Translations under genes and position numbers: made by a program
The notes under the pieces: generated by a model
Database searches by the model: none
What the model saw: only the letters and a program-made list of their open reading frames with translations
What the model was told of the DNA's origin: nothing
Part shown: one piece after another, positions 10,570 to 18,224 of the stretch
Position numbering within the stretch: position 1 is the first letter of the stretch
Layout: each line of letters begins with the position of its first letter
NCBI GenBank assembly: GCA_017883185.1
Contig: JADGOB010000010.1
Coordinates: 1-55,970 of the forward strand
Length of the DNA stretch: 55,970 bases
Source of the DNA: Acidobacteriota bacterium
GTDB lineage: Bacteria > Acidobacteriota > Vicinamibacteria > Vicinamibacterales > Fen-181
Reading direction: 5' to 3'

Positions 10570-10593
10570 CATCCCGGCGATTATGCCGGGATG
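10570..10593 (-). terminator. perfect 9-bp hairpin 3' of the rhomboid gene
   Basis: CATCCCGGC and GCCGGGATG pair perfectly around a six-base loop, 56 bases after the rhomboid stop on the minus strand. There is no T-run. It probably protects the transcript end or helps termination together with the hairpin at 10501-10532. Confidence 0.5.
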
Positions 10594-10648
10594 CCGGTAG
10601 CCCGGCGGGCTGATGCGACCAAAGGGGTCGTGGATTGAGGTACGAACG

Positions 10649-11530
10649 CTACGCGCCGCCGCGCAGCAGGCTCAGCCCTTGAATCAGCGACGCCGCCACC
10701 GAGGCGATCGTGAGACCGAGGCAGGCCAGCGCGAGCAGCATGTGGTCGGTCCGCTCGGCGCGGAGCGGGTCGAGCCACATCGCTGCCAGGTAGCCGCCGG
10801 CGAATCCTCCTGCGTGCGCCCAGTTGTCCACGCCTGGCATGATCAGGCCGAACACGAACAGCGAGAGCGCCCACGACCACGCCTGCCCGCGCACCAGGCT
10901 GCCGCCGGTGCGATGGCCGTAGCGCACCAGGGCGCCCAGCAACCCGAAAATCGGCGCCGACGCGCCGATGGTGAACGAGGCGCCCCCAATAATCGGGATG
11001 CCCGGCAGCAGCACGCCCGCAATCGAGCTGAGCAGGAACCCCATGGCCCCGCCAATGGTGTAGATAATCACCAGGCGGCTGGCGCCGTAGAGCTGTCCGG
11101 TGGCGGGTCCGAGCTGGCGCACCCACATCAGGTTGAAGATGATGTGCAGCAGATTGCCGTGCAGCCAGCCGGCGGACAGGATGGTCCACCACCGGCCGAA
11201 CACGAACACCGGCATCGCGCCGCTGGCGCCAAACAGGAACAGCGACTGTGAACTGGGGGAGAGCAGCGAGAACAGGCCGCTCATGCCGATCTGACCGCCG
11301 GAGGCGAGCAGCGTCAGCACGTAGAGCGCGGCGCAGCCGCCCATCACGACCGTGGTGAAGCCGAAGTCGTTGCCGAGGCGGCGCAGCAGGGGAGCGAACC
11401 CCCACATGCCAGGGTTCCAGCGCCCGCAGCTGTAGCACCGCTCGTCGTTGACGCCCACGAGGTTGCCACACGAGGGACAGACGATCGACCCGGTTCGCTG
11501 CCGATTGAACATGGCCCGATCATAGCCCAT
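10649..11530 (-). CDS. rhomboid-family intramembrane protease with an N-terminal zinc ribbon
   Basis: A 293-residue inner-membrane protein. Residues 18-37 carry CPSCG and CYSCG, a zinc-ribbon-like knuckle, and about six transmembrane helices follow. The rhomboid fold is indicated by WLHGNLLHIIFNLMW, by the serine helix IGASAPIFGLLGA and by the histidine helix NWAHAGGFAGGYL. The catalytic Ser and His are both present, but the usual GxSG motif reads GASA. The protein is probably an active serine protease, with some uncertainty. The start at 11530 or the ATG at 11512 (MFNRQR) are both possible, and neither has a strong ribosome binding site. A copy of the 67-bp repeat ends just upstream of it. 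Confidence 0.88.
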   Translation of the reverse strand: MGYDRAMFNRQRTGSIVCPSCGNLVGVNDERCYSCGRWNPGMWGFAPLLRRLGNDFGFTTVVMGGCAALYVLTLLASGGQIGMSGLFSLLSPSSQSLFLFGASGAMPVFVFGRWWTILSAGWLHGNLLHIIFNLMWVRQLGPATGQLYGASRLVIIYTIGGAMGFLLSSIAGVLLPGIPIIGGASFTIGASAPIFGLLGALVRYGHRTGGSLVRGQAWSWALSLFVFGLIMPGVDNWAHAGGFAGGYLAAMWLDPLRAERTDHMLLALACLGLTIASVAASLIQGLSLLRGGA

Positions 11531-11542
11531 CGGCCGCGCCTA

Positions 11543-11609
11543 AGACAGATTCCAGGGACCCCACAGAGACTTGCTTCATTCGTGACGATCTCAGCCCTGG
11601 AAGATGTCT
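11543..11609 (-). repeat. family 2 repeat, copy A (67 bp)
   Basis: On the minus strand the element runs from AGACATCTTCCAGGG to CCCTGGAATCTGTCT, 15-base arms that pair at 13 positions and leave an internal TC/TC mismatch. The same length and mismatch occur at 14703-14769 and 17868-17934. It begins inside the TAG stop of the quinone oxidoreductase gene and is followed by TAGGCGCGG, as in other copies. Confidence 0.85.
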
Positions 11610-12579
11610 AGACCGTCAAGACCACTTTCCCGTGCGCTCCCGGCGACATCACGGCTTCGTGCGCGAGCCTCGCGTCCGCCAGCGAGAACTCGCGGCCGAT
11701 GACCGGCCGCAGCGTGAGGTCCCGCAGGCCCGCGCCCACGGCCGCGTGAATCTCCGCCATCTCCCGCGGCGACGTGTTGAACAGGATCATCCCGCGAATG
11801 TCCGCGTCCCTCGCCATCGTCTGACGTGGATCGATCTCGACCGTGCCGCGGTTGCCGATGACGATGACCCGGCCGTTCCTTGCGAGCAGGCCGAGGTCGC
11901 GGTTGAGGTTGACGTTGGCCAGCATCTCCAGGATGACGTCGATGCCGCGCCCGCCGGTGGCCGCCATGATCTGATCCGCGTAGTCGGTGCCCCGGTGGTT
12001 GAACGCGTGCGTGGCTCCCACCGCTGAGACCTGCGCGAGGCCGCGGTCGGTGCCCGCCGTCGCCAGCACCACCATGCCGGCTGCGCGGGCGAGCTGGATG
12101 GCGGCGGTGCCAACGCCGCCGCTGCCCCCGTGCACCAGCACCCACTCACCGGGCTTCGCCTGCGCCCGCTGGAACAACGCGCGGTAGGCGGTGCCGTAGG
12201 GCACGCCCACCGCCGCTCCCTGCTCGAACGACACGCTGTCGGGCAGCGAATACACATGAGCGAGATCGCAGACGGCCATCTCGGCGTACGCGCCGTAAGC
12301 GCCCTCTGAGGTGCCGGTCATGTAGACGCGGTCGCCGAGGGAGAACATGGCGACGCCCGAGCCACGCGCCTCGATCGTCCCGGCGGCGTCGACCCCCGGC
12401 GTGTACGGCAGCGTCGGACGTCGGGCGTACGCGCCCTTGCGAATGTAGTGGTCCACCGGGTTCACGCCAACGGCGTGGATCCGCACCAGCACCTGGCCGG
12501 GCCCGGGGACCGGGTTCGGCAGCTCCTCCAGCCGCATCACCTCCGGCTCTCCAAACTCACGAACGACGATCGCCTTCAC
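11608..12579 (-). CDS. NADPH:quinone oxidoreductase, zeta-crystallin type (MDR superfamily)
   Basis: A 323-residue cytoplasmic oxidoreductase expected to reduce quinones or enones with NADPH. The N-terminal GroES-like domain contains GVNPVDHYIRKG and YTPGVDAAGTIEARG. The Rossmann domain has GGSGGVGTAAIQLA, and zinc-binding cysteines are lacking, as in the quinone oxidoreductase branch. I start at the GTG at 12577-12579 because GGAGG lies five bases upstream and the product then begins MKAIVVREFGEPEVM, the usual N-terminus. The ORF as such extends upstream to 12690 without conserved sequence. Its TAG stop coincides with the edge of a family 2 repeat. Confidence 0.93.
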   Translation of the reverse strand: MKAIVVREFGEPEVMRLEELPNPVPGPGQVLVRIHAVGVNPVDHYIRKGAYARRPTLPYTPGVDAAGTIEARGSGVAMFSLGDRVYMTGTSEGAYGAYAEMAVCDLAHVYSLPDSVSFEQGAAVGVPYGTAYRALFQRAQAKPGEWVLVHGGSGGVGTAAIQLARAAGMVVLATAGTDRGLAQVSAVGATHAFNHRGTDYADQIMAATGGRGIDVILEMLANVNLNRDLGLLARNGRVIVIGNRGTVEIDPRQTMARDADIRGMILFNTSPREMAEIHAAVGAGLRDLTLRPVIGREFSLADARLAHEAVMSPGAHGKVVLTV

Positions 12580-12812
12580 GGTGCCTCCTTCTACGCAGTG
12601 TATTGATCCAAGACTCCCAAGACTGACTCGTCCCTGCGGCGTTCCAGTGAAATCCGCACCGGGCGTGTAAAAGCTACAGACCGGAGACACCCTGGCTCCA
12701 CGTGCCTGCCGGCGTGAGCGCCTGCATCAAGCGAAAAACAGGCCGATTTCCGACGATGCCAGGTGCTGGCCATACTCTTGCTGTGCGCCAGATGGCAGGG
12801 GGAAACCAATCA

Positions 12813-13124
12813 ATGGTACCGCAGAGCGCCGTGATTGTCTGGCAGATGGGTGGGTTCGTCGAAGAAGTGGACTGTTACTTCGTGAAGCGCACGTCGGCGT
12901 TCACGCTGACCGTCGAGCGTGCGGGTGAATCCCTCGCCGAGGAGCAGTATTCGAGCCTCCACGAAACGATGGTCCGCGCCGGTGAGCTGCGTCGCAGCCT
13001 GATGAAGGTCGGGTTCCTGCCCGTCGCGGCATCGGAAGCGGAGCCGCAGCCCGTGCTCGACTCGTTGCTAAGGCATTTCGTCAAAGAAGGCACCGCGGCG
13101 CTGTACGTCGGATACGGAGCCTGA
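12813..13124 (+). CDS. hypothetical protein, 103 residues
   Basis: I do not recognise this gene. It encodes a soluble, slightly acidic protein of 103 residues with no signal peptide or membrane segment. A GGGGG-rich stretch before the ATG at 12813 could serve as ribosome binding site. The predicted sequence alternates beta-like (FVKRTSAFTLTVERA) and helical (SSLHETMVRAGELRRSLMKVG) stretches. It is divergent from the quinone oxidoreductase and 80 bases upstream of the methyltransferase. The upstream region 12580-12812 must hold both promoters, but I could not pick one out with confidence. Confidence 0.6.
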   Translation: MVPQSAVIVWQMGGFVEEVDCYFVKRTSAFTLTVERAGESLAEEQYSSLHETMVRAGELRRSLMKVGFLPVAASEAEPQPVLDSLLRHFVKEGTAALYVGYGA

Positions 13125-13204
13125 GTTCCGCCCTTCCCGTCACCCTTCGCAATTCGCTATGATGCCCATGTCGGCCGCCCACGGCCGGCATCGAAGGGAG
13201 ACGC

Positions 13205-14206
13205 ATGAACTTCGCCCACATCACACCATCCTTGTCGCCCAAACCGATCATGGAGATGGCGACCGCGTTCCAGCGCAGCCGCCCGCTGCTGACGGCCTTC
13301 GAGCTGGGGTTGTTCACAGCGCTGAACGCGGAGGCGCGGACGTCGGAGGATATAGCGGAAGCGCTCGACACGGAGCCGCGCGCGACCGACCGGCTGATGA
13401 ACGCGCTCGTCGGGCTCGGCCTGCTCGAGAAGCACGAGGGTCGGTTCCGGAACACGCCGCTGGCCCAGGCCTACCTGGTCAAGGGGCAGCCAGACTATAT
13501 GGGCGGACTCGGTCACACCAACCACCTGTGGGACACCTGGAGCCGCATGACCGAGGTCGTGCGCACGGGCCATCCGACCGGTCTGCCCGAGATCAATGAG
13601 CGCGGCGACGATTGGCTGCGTCCGTTCATCGCGGCCATGCACTCGCGGGCCAGGCAGACGGCAGGCGAGGTGATCCGCGCGCTCGACCTCGACGGCGTGG
13701 ATCGGGTGCTGGACATCGGCGGCGGGTCCGGGGCCTACGCGATGGAGTTCGTCCGGGCGCGGCGAGGCGTCTCCGCAGTGGTGTTCGACCTGCCGAACGT
13801 GGTGCCGCTGGCCAGGATGTACATCGCCCGGGACGGGTGTGCGGCCGAGGTCACCACCACGACGGGCGACTACCTGACCGCCCCGCTCGGCGAGGGGTTC
13901 GACCTGGTGTTCATGTCGGCGGTCATCCACAGCAACGCGGCGGACGACAACCGGCTTCTCATCAGGAAGGCGGCACAGGCGCTCAATCCGGGCGGGCAGC
14001 TGGTCGTACAGGACTTTCTGATGAGCGAAGCACGCGACGGCCCGCTCATGGCGGCGCTATTCGCGCTGAACATGCTCGTCGGCACGCCGGAAGGCGACAC
14101 CTACACCGAGTCGGAAGTCCGGTCGTGGATGACGGAAGCCGGCTGCCGATCGGTCGAACGCAAGGACACCACGTTCGGGACGAGCCTGGTCATCGGACGG
14201 CTCTAA
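13205..14206 (+). CDS. SAM-dependent O-methyltransferase (plant-type/HIOMT-like family)
   Basis: A 333-residue cytoplasmic enzyme. Residues ~15-80 form the winged-helix dimerisation domain (LGLFTALNAEARTSEDIAEAL, then RLMNALVGLGLLEK). The methyltransferase domain has SAM motif I as DIGGGSGAYAMEF (about residue 175), an acidic FDLPNVVPLAR, and the late NPGGQLVVQDFLM. This is the layout of acetylserotonin/hydroxyneurosporene-type O-methyltransferases. The acceptor is unknown, and no polyketide or carotenoid genes are near. argR follows after 22 bases, so the two may share a transcript. Confidence 0.88.
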   Translation: MNFAHITPSLSPKPIMEMATAFQRSRPLLTAFELGLFTALNAEARTSEDIAEALDTEPRATDRLMNALVGLGLLEKHEGRFRNTPLAQAYLVKGQPDYMGGLGHTNHLWDTWSRMTEVVRTGHPTGLPEINERGDDWLRPFIAAMHSRARQTAGEVIRALDLDGVDRVLDIGGGSGAYAMEFVRARRGVSAVVFDLPNVVPLARMYIARDGCAAEVTTTTGDYLTAPLGEGFDLVFMSAVIHSNAADDNRLLIRKAAQALNPGGQLVVQDFLMSEARDGPLMAALFALNMLVGTPEGDTYTESEVRSWMTEAGCRSVERKDTTFGTSLVIGRL

Positions 14207-14228
14207 GGATGTAGAATAGCCGCAACGC

Positions 14229-14681
14229 ATGACCAAGACTCGGCGGCAGACAGTCATCCTCGAACTGCTCGATCACGAACAGGTCACGAGCCAGGAGATC
14301 CTGCAGCGGCGGCTGAAGACGCGCGGCATCCACGCCACCCAGGCCACGATCTCGCGCGACCTCAAGGAGCTTGGCCTGGTCAAGCGGGCGGGAGACGGCG
14401 CTTACGGCCGCCCGGGCCAGGACACGACCAGCCCCGAGAACGCGCTGGCCCACCTGCAGCGGGTCGTCGTCCGATCGCTGTCGCGAACGGCGCGGGTCGA
14501 TCAACTCGTCGTGCTCCGCACGCCGCCCGGCGAGGCACAGCACCTGGCGCTCGCCATCGATCGGGTCGCGTTTCCCGAAGTGGTCGGTACGATCGGCGGC
14601 GACGACACGGTGCTCGTGATTGCCGCCGGCTCGCGGCAGGCCGCCGCATTTCTCGACCAACTCGAGAAGATCGGCCGCTGA
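14229..14681 (+). CDS. argR: arginine repressor
   Basis: A 150-residue transcription factor of usual length. The N-terminal winged helix contains the recognition segment [17 protein letters not shown] (residues 37-53), a hallmark of ArgR/AhrC. The C-terminal oligomerisation and arginine-binding domain ends with [13 protein letters not shown], where most relatives have GTIAGDD. It should bind ARG boxes as a hexamer when arginine is plentiful. It sits just upstream of argG, separated by a family 2 repeat and by the argG promoter with its dyad at 14818-14835. Confidence 0.95.
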   Translation: MTKTRRQTVILELLDHEQVTSQEILQRRLKTRGIHATQATISRDLKELGLVKRAGDGAYGRPGQDTTSPENALAHLQRVVVRSLSRTARVDQLVVLRTPPGEAQHLALAIDRVAFPEVVGTIGGDDTVLVIAAGSRQAAAFLDQLEKIGR

Positions 14682-14702
14682 CACGCTCCTCCGACCACGC
14701 CC

Positions 14703-14769
14703 AGACATCTTCCAGGGCGGAGGTCGTCACGGTTGAAGCAAGTTTCTGTCGGTCCCCTGGAATCTGTCT
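14703..14769 (+). repeat. family 2 repeat, copy B (67 bp)
   Basis: It has the same 67-base length and the same arms as copies A and C (AGACATCTTCCAGGG and CCCTGGAATCTGTCT with the conserved TC/TC mismatch). It lies 21 bases behind the argR stop in the same orientation, and is followed by a small GC hairpin, AGCGC/GCGCT, at 14770-14786, just before the argG promoter. Confidence 0.85.
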
Positions 14770-14787
14770 CAAGCGCAGGCCGCGCTC

Positions 14788-14835
14788 TTGCGTCAGCGGC
14801 ATCTCGACTGGTATAGTTATGCAGTGTAATGCATA
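14788..14835 (+). promoter_or_regulatory. argG promoter with ARG-box-like dyad
   Basis: TTGCGT at 14788-14793 and TATAGT at 14812-14817 with an 18-base spacer make a good sigma-70 promoter. Directly behind the -10 is an 18-bp dyad, TATGCA-gtgtaa-TGCATA (14818-14835), that would overlap the transcription start. Its position and the adjacent argR gene make it a likely ArgR operator, although the half-sites differ from the E. coli TGAAT form. GTATAGTTATGCA (14811-14823) recurs exactly at 17606-17618. Confidence 0.7.
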
Positions 14836-14875
14836 CGTATCCGGCCGCGGCCGCGGCCGCCGTGAAGGAGGCGAG

Positions 14876-16182
14876 ATGGAACGCATCGTGTTGGCATACT
14901 CCGGGGGGCTGGACACATCGGTCGCCATTCCATGGCTGGCCGAGCGGTATGGCGCCGAGGTCATTGCGGTCACGCTGGACCTCGGGCAAGGCGAGAACCT
15001 CGACTCGGCGCGCGACCGTGCCCTGGCGACTGGCGCGGTCAACGCGTACGTGCTCGACGTCCAGCAGGAGTTCGCGCACGACTACATCCTGCCGGCGCTC
15101 CAGGCCGGCGCCATCTACGAGGACCGCTACCCGCTGGCGACCGCCCTGGGGCGCCCGCTCATCGCCCGGAAACTCGTCGAGATCGCGCACGTGGAGAAGG
15201 CGAGCGGCATCGCGCACGGCTGCACCGGCAAGGGGAACGACAGGTGCGGATGGACGTCTCGGCCCGGGCGCTCGACCCGACCATCAAGGTGTTCGCCCCC
15301 GCCCGCGAGTGGGGCATGACCCGCGCCGACGAGATCGAGTACGCGCGCGTTCGCGGCATCTCGGTACCGGTCACCAAGCAAAACCCGTACAGCACCGACG
15401 AGAACTTGTGGGGGCGGTCGATCGAGTGCGGCATCCTCGAGGACCCGTGGGAGGAACCACCCGAGGACGCCTACTCGCTCACGCGCTCGGGCGCGGGCTG
15501 CCCGGACCTGCCGGCCTACCTCGAGCTCACGTTCGACGCCGGCGTGCCGACCGAGGTCAACCTCGTCAGCATGCCCCTCACCGAGCTGATCCACAGCGTG
15601 GCCACCATCGCCGGCGTGCACGGCGTCGGCCGGATCGACATGATCGAGAACCGGCTGGTGGGCATCAAGTCGCGCGAGATCTACGAGGCGCCGGCCGCAG
15701 TCGTGCTGCACGCCGCGCACCGCGAACTCGAGGCGCTGGTCACCCCCCGCGACCTCATCCGGCTCAAGCGTGAGCTGAGCGTCAAGTACGCCGATCTCGT
15801 CTACAACGGCCTCTGGTTCACGCCGACACGCCAGGCGATCGACGCGTTCGTCTCGACGATGCAGCCGCAGGTGACCGGGCAGGTGCGCTTGCGCCTCTTC
15901 AAGGGCGAGTGCCGAGTGGTCGGACGCCGCTCGCCGTACGCGCTCTACGACCACTCGCTCGCCACCTACGACGCCGGCGACACGTTCGATCGCACCGCGG
16001 CCGTGGGGTTCATCAAGCTGTGGGGTCTGCCCGTCGAAACGGTGGCGCGTCAGTCGGCCCTGCTCCAGGCACGCCCTGGCAGTCAGGCGACGATCGGCGC
16101 CAGCCTCGCCGACGCGACCGCCAGGCCGGCGGCGGCGATCCACACGCGGTCGGCCATCGTGGCCGATTGGGTCGGGCTGTAA
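14876..16182 (+). CDS. argG: argininosuccinate synthase, interrupted by a one-base frameshift
   Basis: It should join citrulline and aspartate using ATP. The first ~122 codons run in one frame from the ATG at 14876 (AAGGAGG five bases upstream) through the PP-loop [11 protein letters not shown] to GCTGKGND. The remaining two thirds, from [12 protein letters not shown] through SDADDs-equivalent late motifs such as [10 protein letters not shown] and NGLWFTP to the TAA at 16180-16182, lie in the +1-shifted frame. Restoring one C near 15240 (GACAG to GACCAG) gives a continuous protein of about 435 residues with the family's expected GNDQVR-like junction. Conservation on both sides is excellent, so this is either a recent mutation or a sequencing/assembly error. 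argH follows after four bases. Confidence 0.9.
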
Positions 16183-16186
16183 CAAG

Positions 16187-17575
16187 GTGGCCAACCTGTG
16201 GTCGGGTCGGTTCGCCGGCGAGCCGGACCGTGAGGTCTTCGAGTTCGGGCGGTCGTTTCCATTCGATCGCCGGCTCTTCGAAGACGATGTGCGCGGCAGC
16301 CTGGCGTGGGTCGAGGCGATCTCGGCCGTCGGCGCCATCGATGCGGCGGATGCTCGGGCCATCGCCGACGGCCTGCTCGCCATCCTCCGGGACGGACGGC
16401 AGGATCCGGCGTATGTCGACGGCCCGGACGAGGACGTCCACGCCTTCGTTGAGCGGAAACTCGTCGAACGGATCGGCGAAGCGGGGAAGCGGCTGCACAC
16501 CGGGCGTTCCCGCAACGAGCAGGTGTCGGTGGACCTGCGGCTCTACCTGAAGCGCCGGATCCCGGCGCTTCAGGGGGCGGTGGCGGAACTGGTGGCCGCG
16601 CTCGCCGACCAGGCTGCCCTCGCGGGCGACACGCCGATGCCGGCGTATACGCACCTCCGGCGCGCCCAGCCGGTGCTCGTCGCCCATTTCTGGCTCGCGC
16701 ACGTCGCCGCGCTGCGTCGCGATTACGCCTATCTCGACGTCGCCGCAGGGGCGGCCGATTGCCTGCCGCTCGGGTCGGGGGCGGTAGCCGGCACCAGCTA
16801 CCTGCTCGACGTGCAGGCGCTTGCGGCCCGACTCGGATTCTCCAGCGTTGCCGCCAACAGCATCGATGCGTCGTCGGACCGCGACTTCGTCTCCGTCTTT
16901 CTCCACGCCTGTTCGCTCGCGATGGTGCACCTCAGCCGCCTGGCGGAGGACCTGGTCATCTTCACGGGCGAGGAGTTCAGGTTCTTCGAGCTCTCGGACG
17001 ACGTGGCGACCGGCAGCAGCCTGATGCCGCAGAAGAAGAACCCCGACCCGCTCGAGCTCATCCGGGGCAAGGCTGGGCGCGTCATCGGACGCCACGCCGG
17101 CTGGCTGGCCACGATGAAAGGGCTGCCCGGCGGGTACAACAAGGACCTGCAGGAAGACAAGGAAGCCGTGTTCGACGCCGAATCGACGGTCGGCGGCTCG
17201 CTGTCGGCCGCGCGGACGGTCGTGGCGGGGCTCGCACTCGACCAGGCACGCGCTCGCCAGTGGGCGTCGGGGCTGCTGCTGGCGACCGACGTGGCGGAGT
17301 ATCTGGTGGCGCGAGGGTTGCCGTTCCGGCAGGCGCACGAGATCGTCGGGGCGATGGTCCGCATGCTGGTTGCGGACGGTCGTGATTTCGGCTCGCTTTC
17401 GGTGGAGGAGTGGGCGGCGTTCAGCCCGCTGTTCCAACCCGACGTCATCGCGGCGATCACCCCTGGGGCGGCGGTGGCGGCCCGACGCACGCCGCAGTCC
17501 ACGAATCCTGCGGCCGTCGCCTCGGCCCTGGCCGACGTCCGGCTCTGGCTGACTGTCCGGGAAGGTGGCCGCTGA
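16187..17575 (+). CDS. argH: argininosuccinate lyase
   Basis: A 462-residue cytoplasmic enzyme that splits argininosuccinate into arginine and fumarate, the last step of arginine synthesis. It belongs to the fumarase/aspartase superfamily. The signature GSSLMPQKKNPDPLEL (about residue 280) contains the mobile catalytic-serine loop, and HTGRSRNEQV and YTHLRRAQPV are further family motifs. It starts with GTG at 16187-16189, giving the typical MANLWSGRF N-terminus, four bases after the argG stop. There is no independent strong ribosome binding site, so it is probably coupled to argG and cotranscribed from the promoter at 14788. Confidence 0.96.
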   Translation: MANLWSGRFAGEPDREVFEFGRSFPFDRRLFEDDVRGSLAWVEAISAVGAIDAADARAIADGLLAILRDGRQDPAYVDGPDEDVHAFVERKLVERIGEAGKRLHTGRSRNEQVSVDLRLYLKRRIPALQGAVAELVAALADQAALAGDTPMPAYTHLRRAQPVLVAHFWLAHVAALRRDYAYLDVAAGAADCLPLGSGAVAGTSYLLDVQALAARLGFSSVAANSIDASSDRDFVSVFLHACSLAMVHLSRLAEDLVIFTGEEFRFFELSDDVATGSSLMPQKKNPDPLELIRGKAGRVIGRHAGWLATMKGLPGGYNKDLQEDKEAVFDAESTVGGSLSAARTVVAGLALDQARARQWASGLLLATDVAEYLVARGLPFRQAHEIVGAMVRMLVADGRDFGSLSVEEWAAFSPLFQPDVIAAITPGAAVAARRTPQSTNPAAVASALADVRLWLTVREGGR

Positions 17576-17583
17576 ACTTCTTC

Positions 17584-17618
17584 TTGCCAGGCCATGCACT
17601 GATGTGTATAGTTATGCA
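17584..17618 (+). promoter_or_regulatory. promoter behind argH sharing its core with the argG promoter
   Basis: TTGCCA (17584-17589) and TATAGT (17607-17612), 17 bases apart, form a near-consensus sigma-70 promoter. The 13 bases GTATAGTTATGCA at 17606-17618 are identical to the argG promoter core. TGTATA-gt-TATGCA is a near-palindrome, so ArgR might also bind here. The next gene is the small Cys-rich ORF at 17673. Confidence 0.6.
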
Positions 17619-17672
17619 ATGCTTGGCGAGGACTGGCGTCTTGCCGGTCCGGACGGCAGGCGGGGAGCGACG

Positions 17673-17951
17673 ATGAGCGACCGTCCAGCGGCCATCAACG
17701 GGAAGCGCAACCAGGCGTGGGGAACGCTGCATGCCTGCCCCGCGTGCGGGCAGTGCCTGTGCTTCGGCTGTCATCCGACAGGGCCGTGCGTGGACGATGC
17801 CGCGCATGCCGACGGTGTGGCGGTCGGCAGCCACCCGGCATCGGCGTTCACCGCGACCGGCTTCGCTAGACATCTTCCAGGGCTAAGATCAAAACGGTTG
17901 ATGCAAGTTTCTGTGGGGCCCCTGGAATCTGTCTTAGGCGCGGCCGGTTGA
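17673..17951 (+). CDS. small cysteine-rich protein, 3' end running into a repeat
   Basis: A 92-codon ORF with GGGGAG eight bases before the ATG and a good promoter upstream. I do not recognise it. Residues 22-43 carry a dense cysteine group, CPACGQCLCFGCH followed by PTGPC, that could hold zinc or an Fe-S cluster. From about residue 66 the frame enters the family 2 repeat (17868-17934) and stops inside its GC hairpin, so the last ~27 residues are repeat-derived. The original 3' end may have been lost. Third positions are GC-rich as in neighbouring genes. It may be a real small protein regulated with arginine synthesis, or a decaying gene. Confidence 0.5.
   Translation: MSDRPAAINGKRNQAWGTLHACPACGQCLCFGCHPTGPCVDDAAHADGVAVGSHPASAFTATGFARHLPGLRSKRLMQVSVGPLESVLGAAG
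17868..17934 (+). repeat. family 2 repeat, copy C (67 bp)
   Basis: The third full copy, with arms AGACATCTTCCAGGG and CCCTGGAATCTGTCT at the same spacing and with the same TC/TC mismatch as copies A and B. The middle has drifted slightly (AAAACGGTTGATGCAAG). It overlaps the 3' end of the Cys-rich ORF and leads directly into the GC hairpin at 17938-17961. Confidence 0.85.
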
Positions 17952-17961
17952 CCGGCCGCGC
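17938..17961 (+). terminator. GC-rich hairpin attached to repeat copy C
   Basis: GCGCGGCCGG pairs with CCGGCCGCGC around TTGA, a perfect 10-bp stem. The repeat fragment at 52794-52815 is followed by an equivalent stem with GCGCGGCCAC and GTGGCCGCGC, so the last two base pairs changed on both arms. No T-run follows. The remaining bases to the MFS gene at 18225 (about 260) contain no gene that I can support. Confidence 0.55.
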
Positions 17962-18224
17962 ACGCCAGCGAAGAGTCCCAACAATCGGCACCGCGATCTC
18001 GGCGGTTTGAGGCGACGCTTCGCTATCAGCCCGCGACCCAAGTCCCGCCGGCATTCGGCCGATGCCGCGTCTCGCCCGGCGGCGTTGCTCCTTCCTCGAG
18101 TCTTCCCGATATTCTCGGTCGTCGCGCCTGGCCGGCCGGGCGCCTCGTCGCCCTCCGTGCTGCGTCGCGACTTGCACCACGGGCTGCTATCATGGTGCGT
18201 TTGCATGGAGGAGACGATTCAAGT

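Noticed and set aside
14819-16182. Two separate genes in place of argG
   Set aside because: The two frames together make one argininosuccinate synthase with no repeated or missing part; a single-base deletion explains the break.
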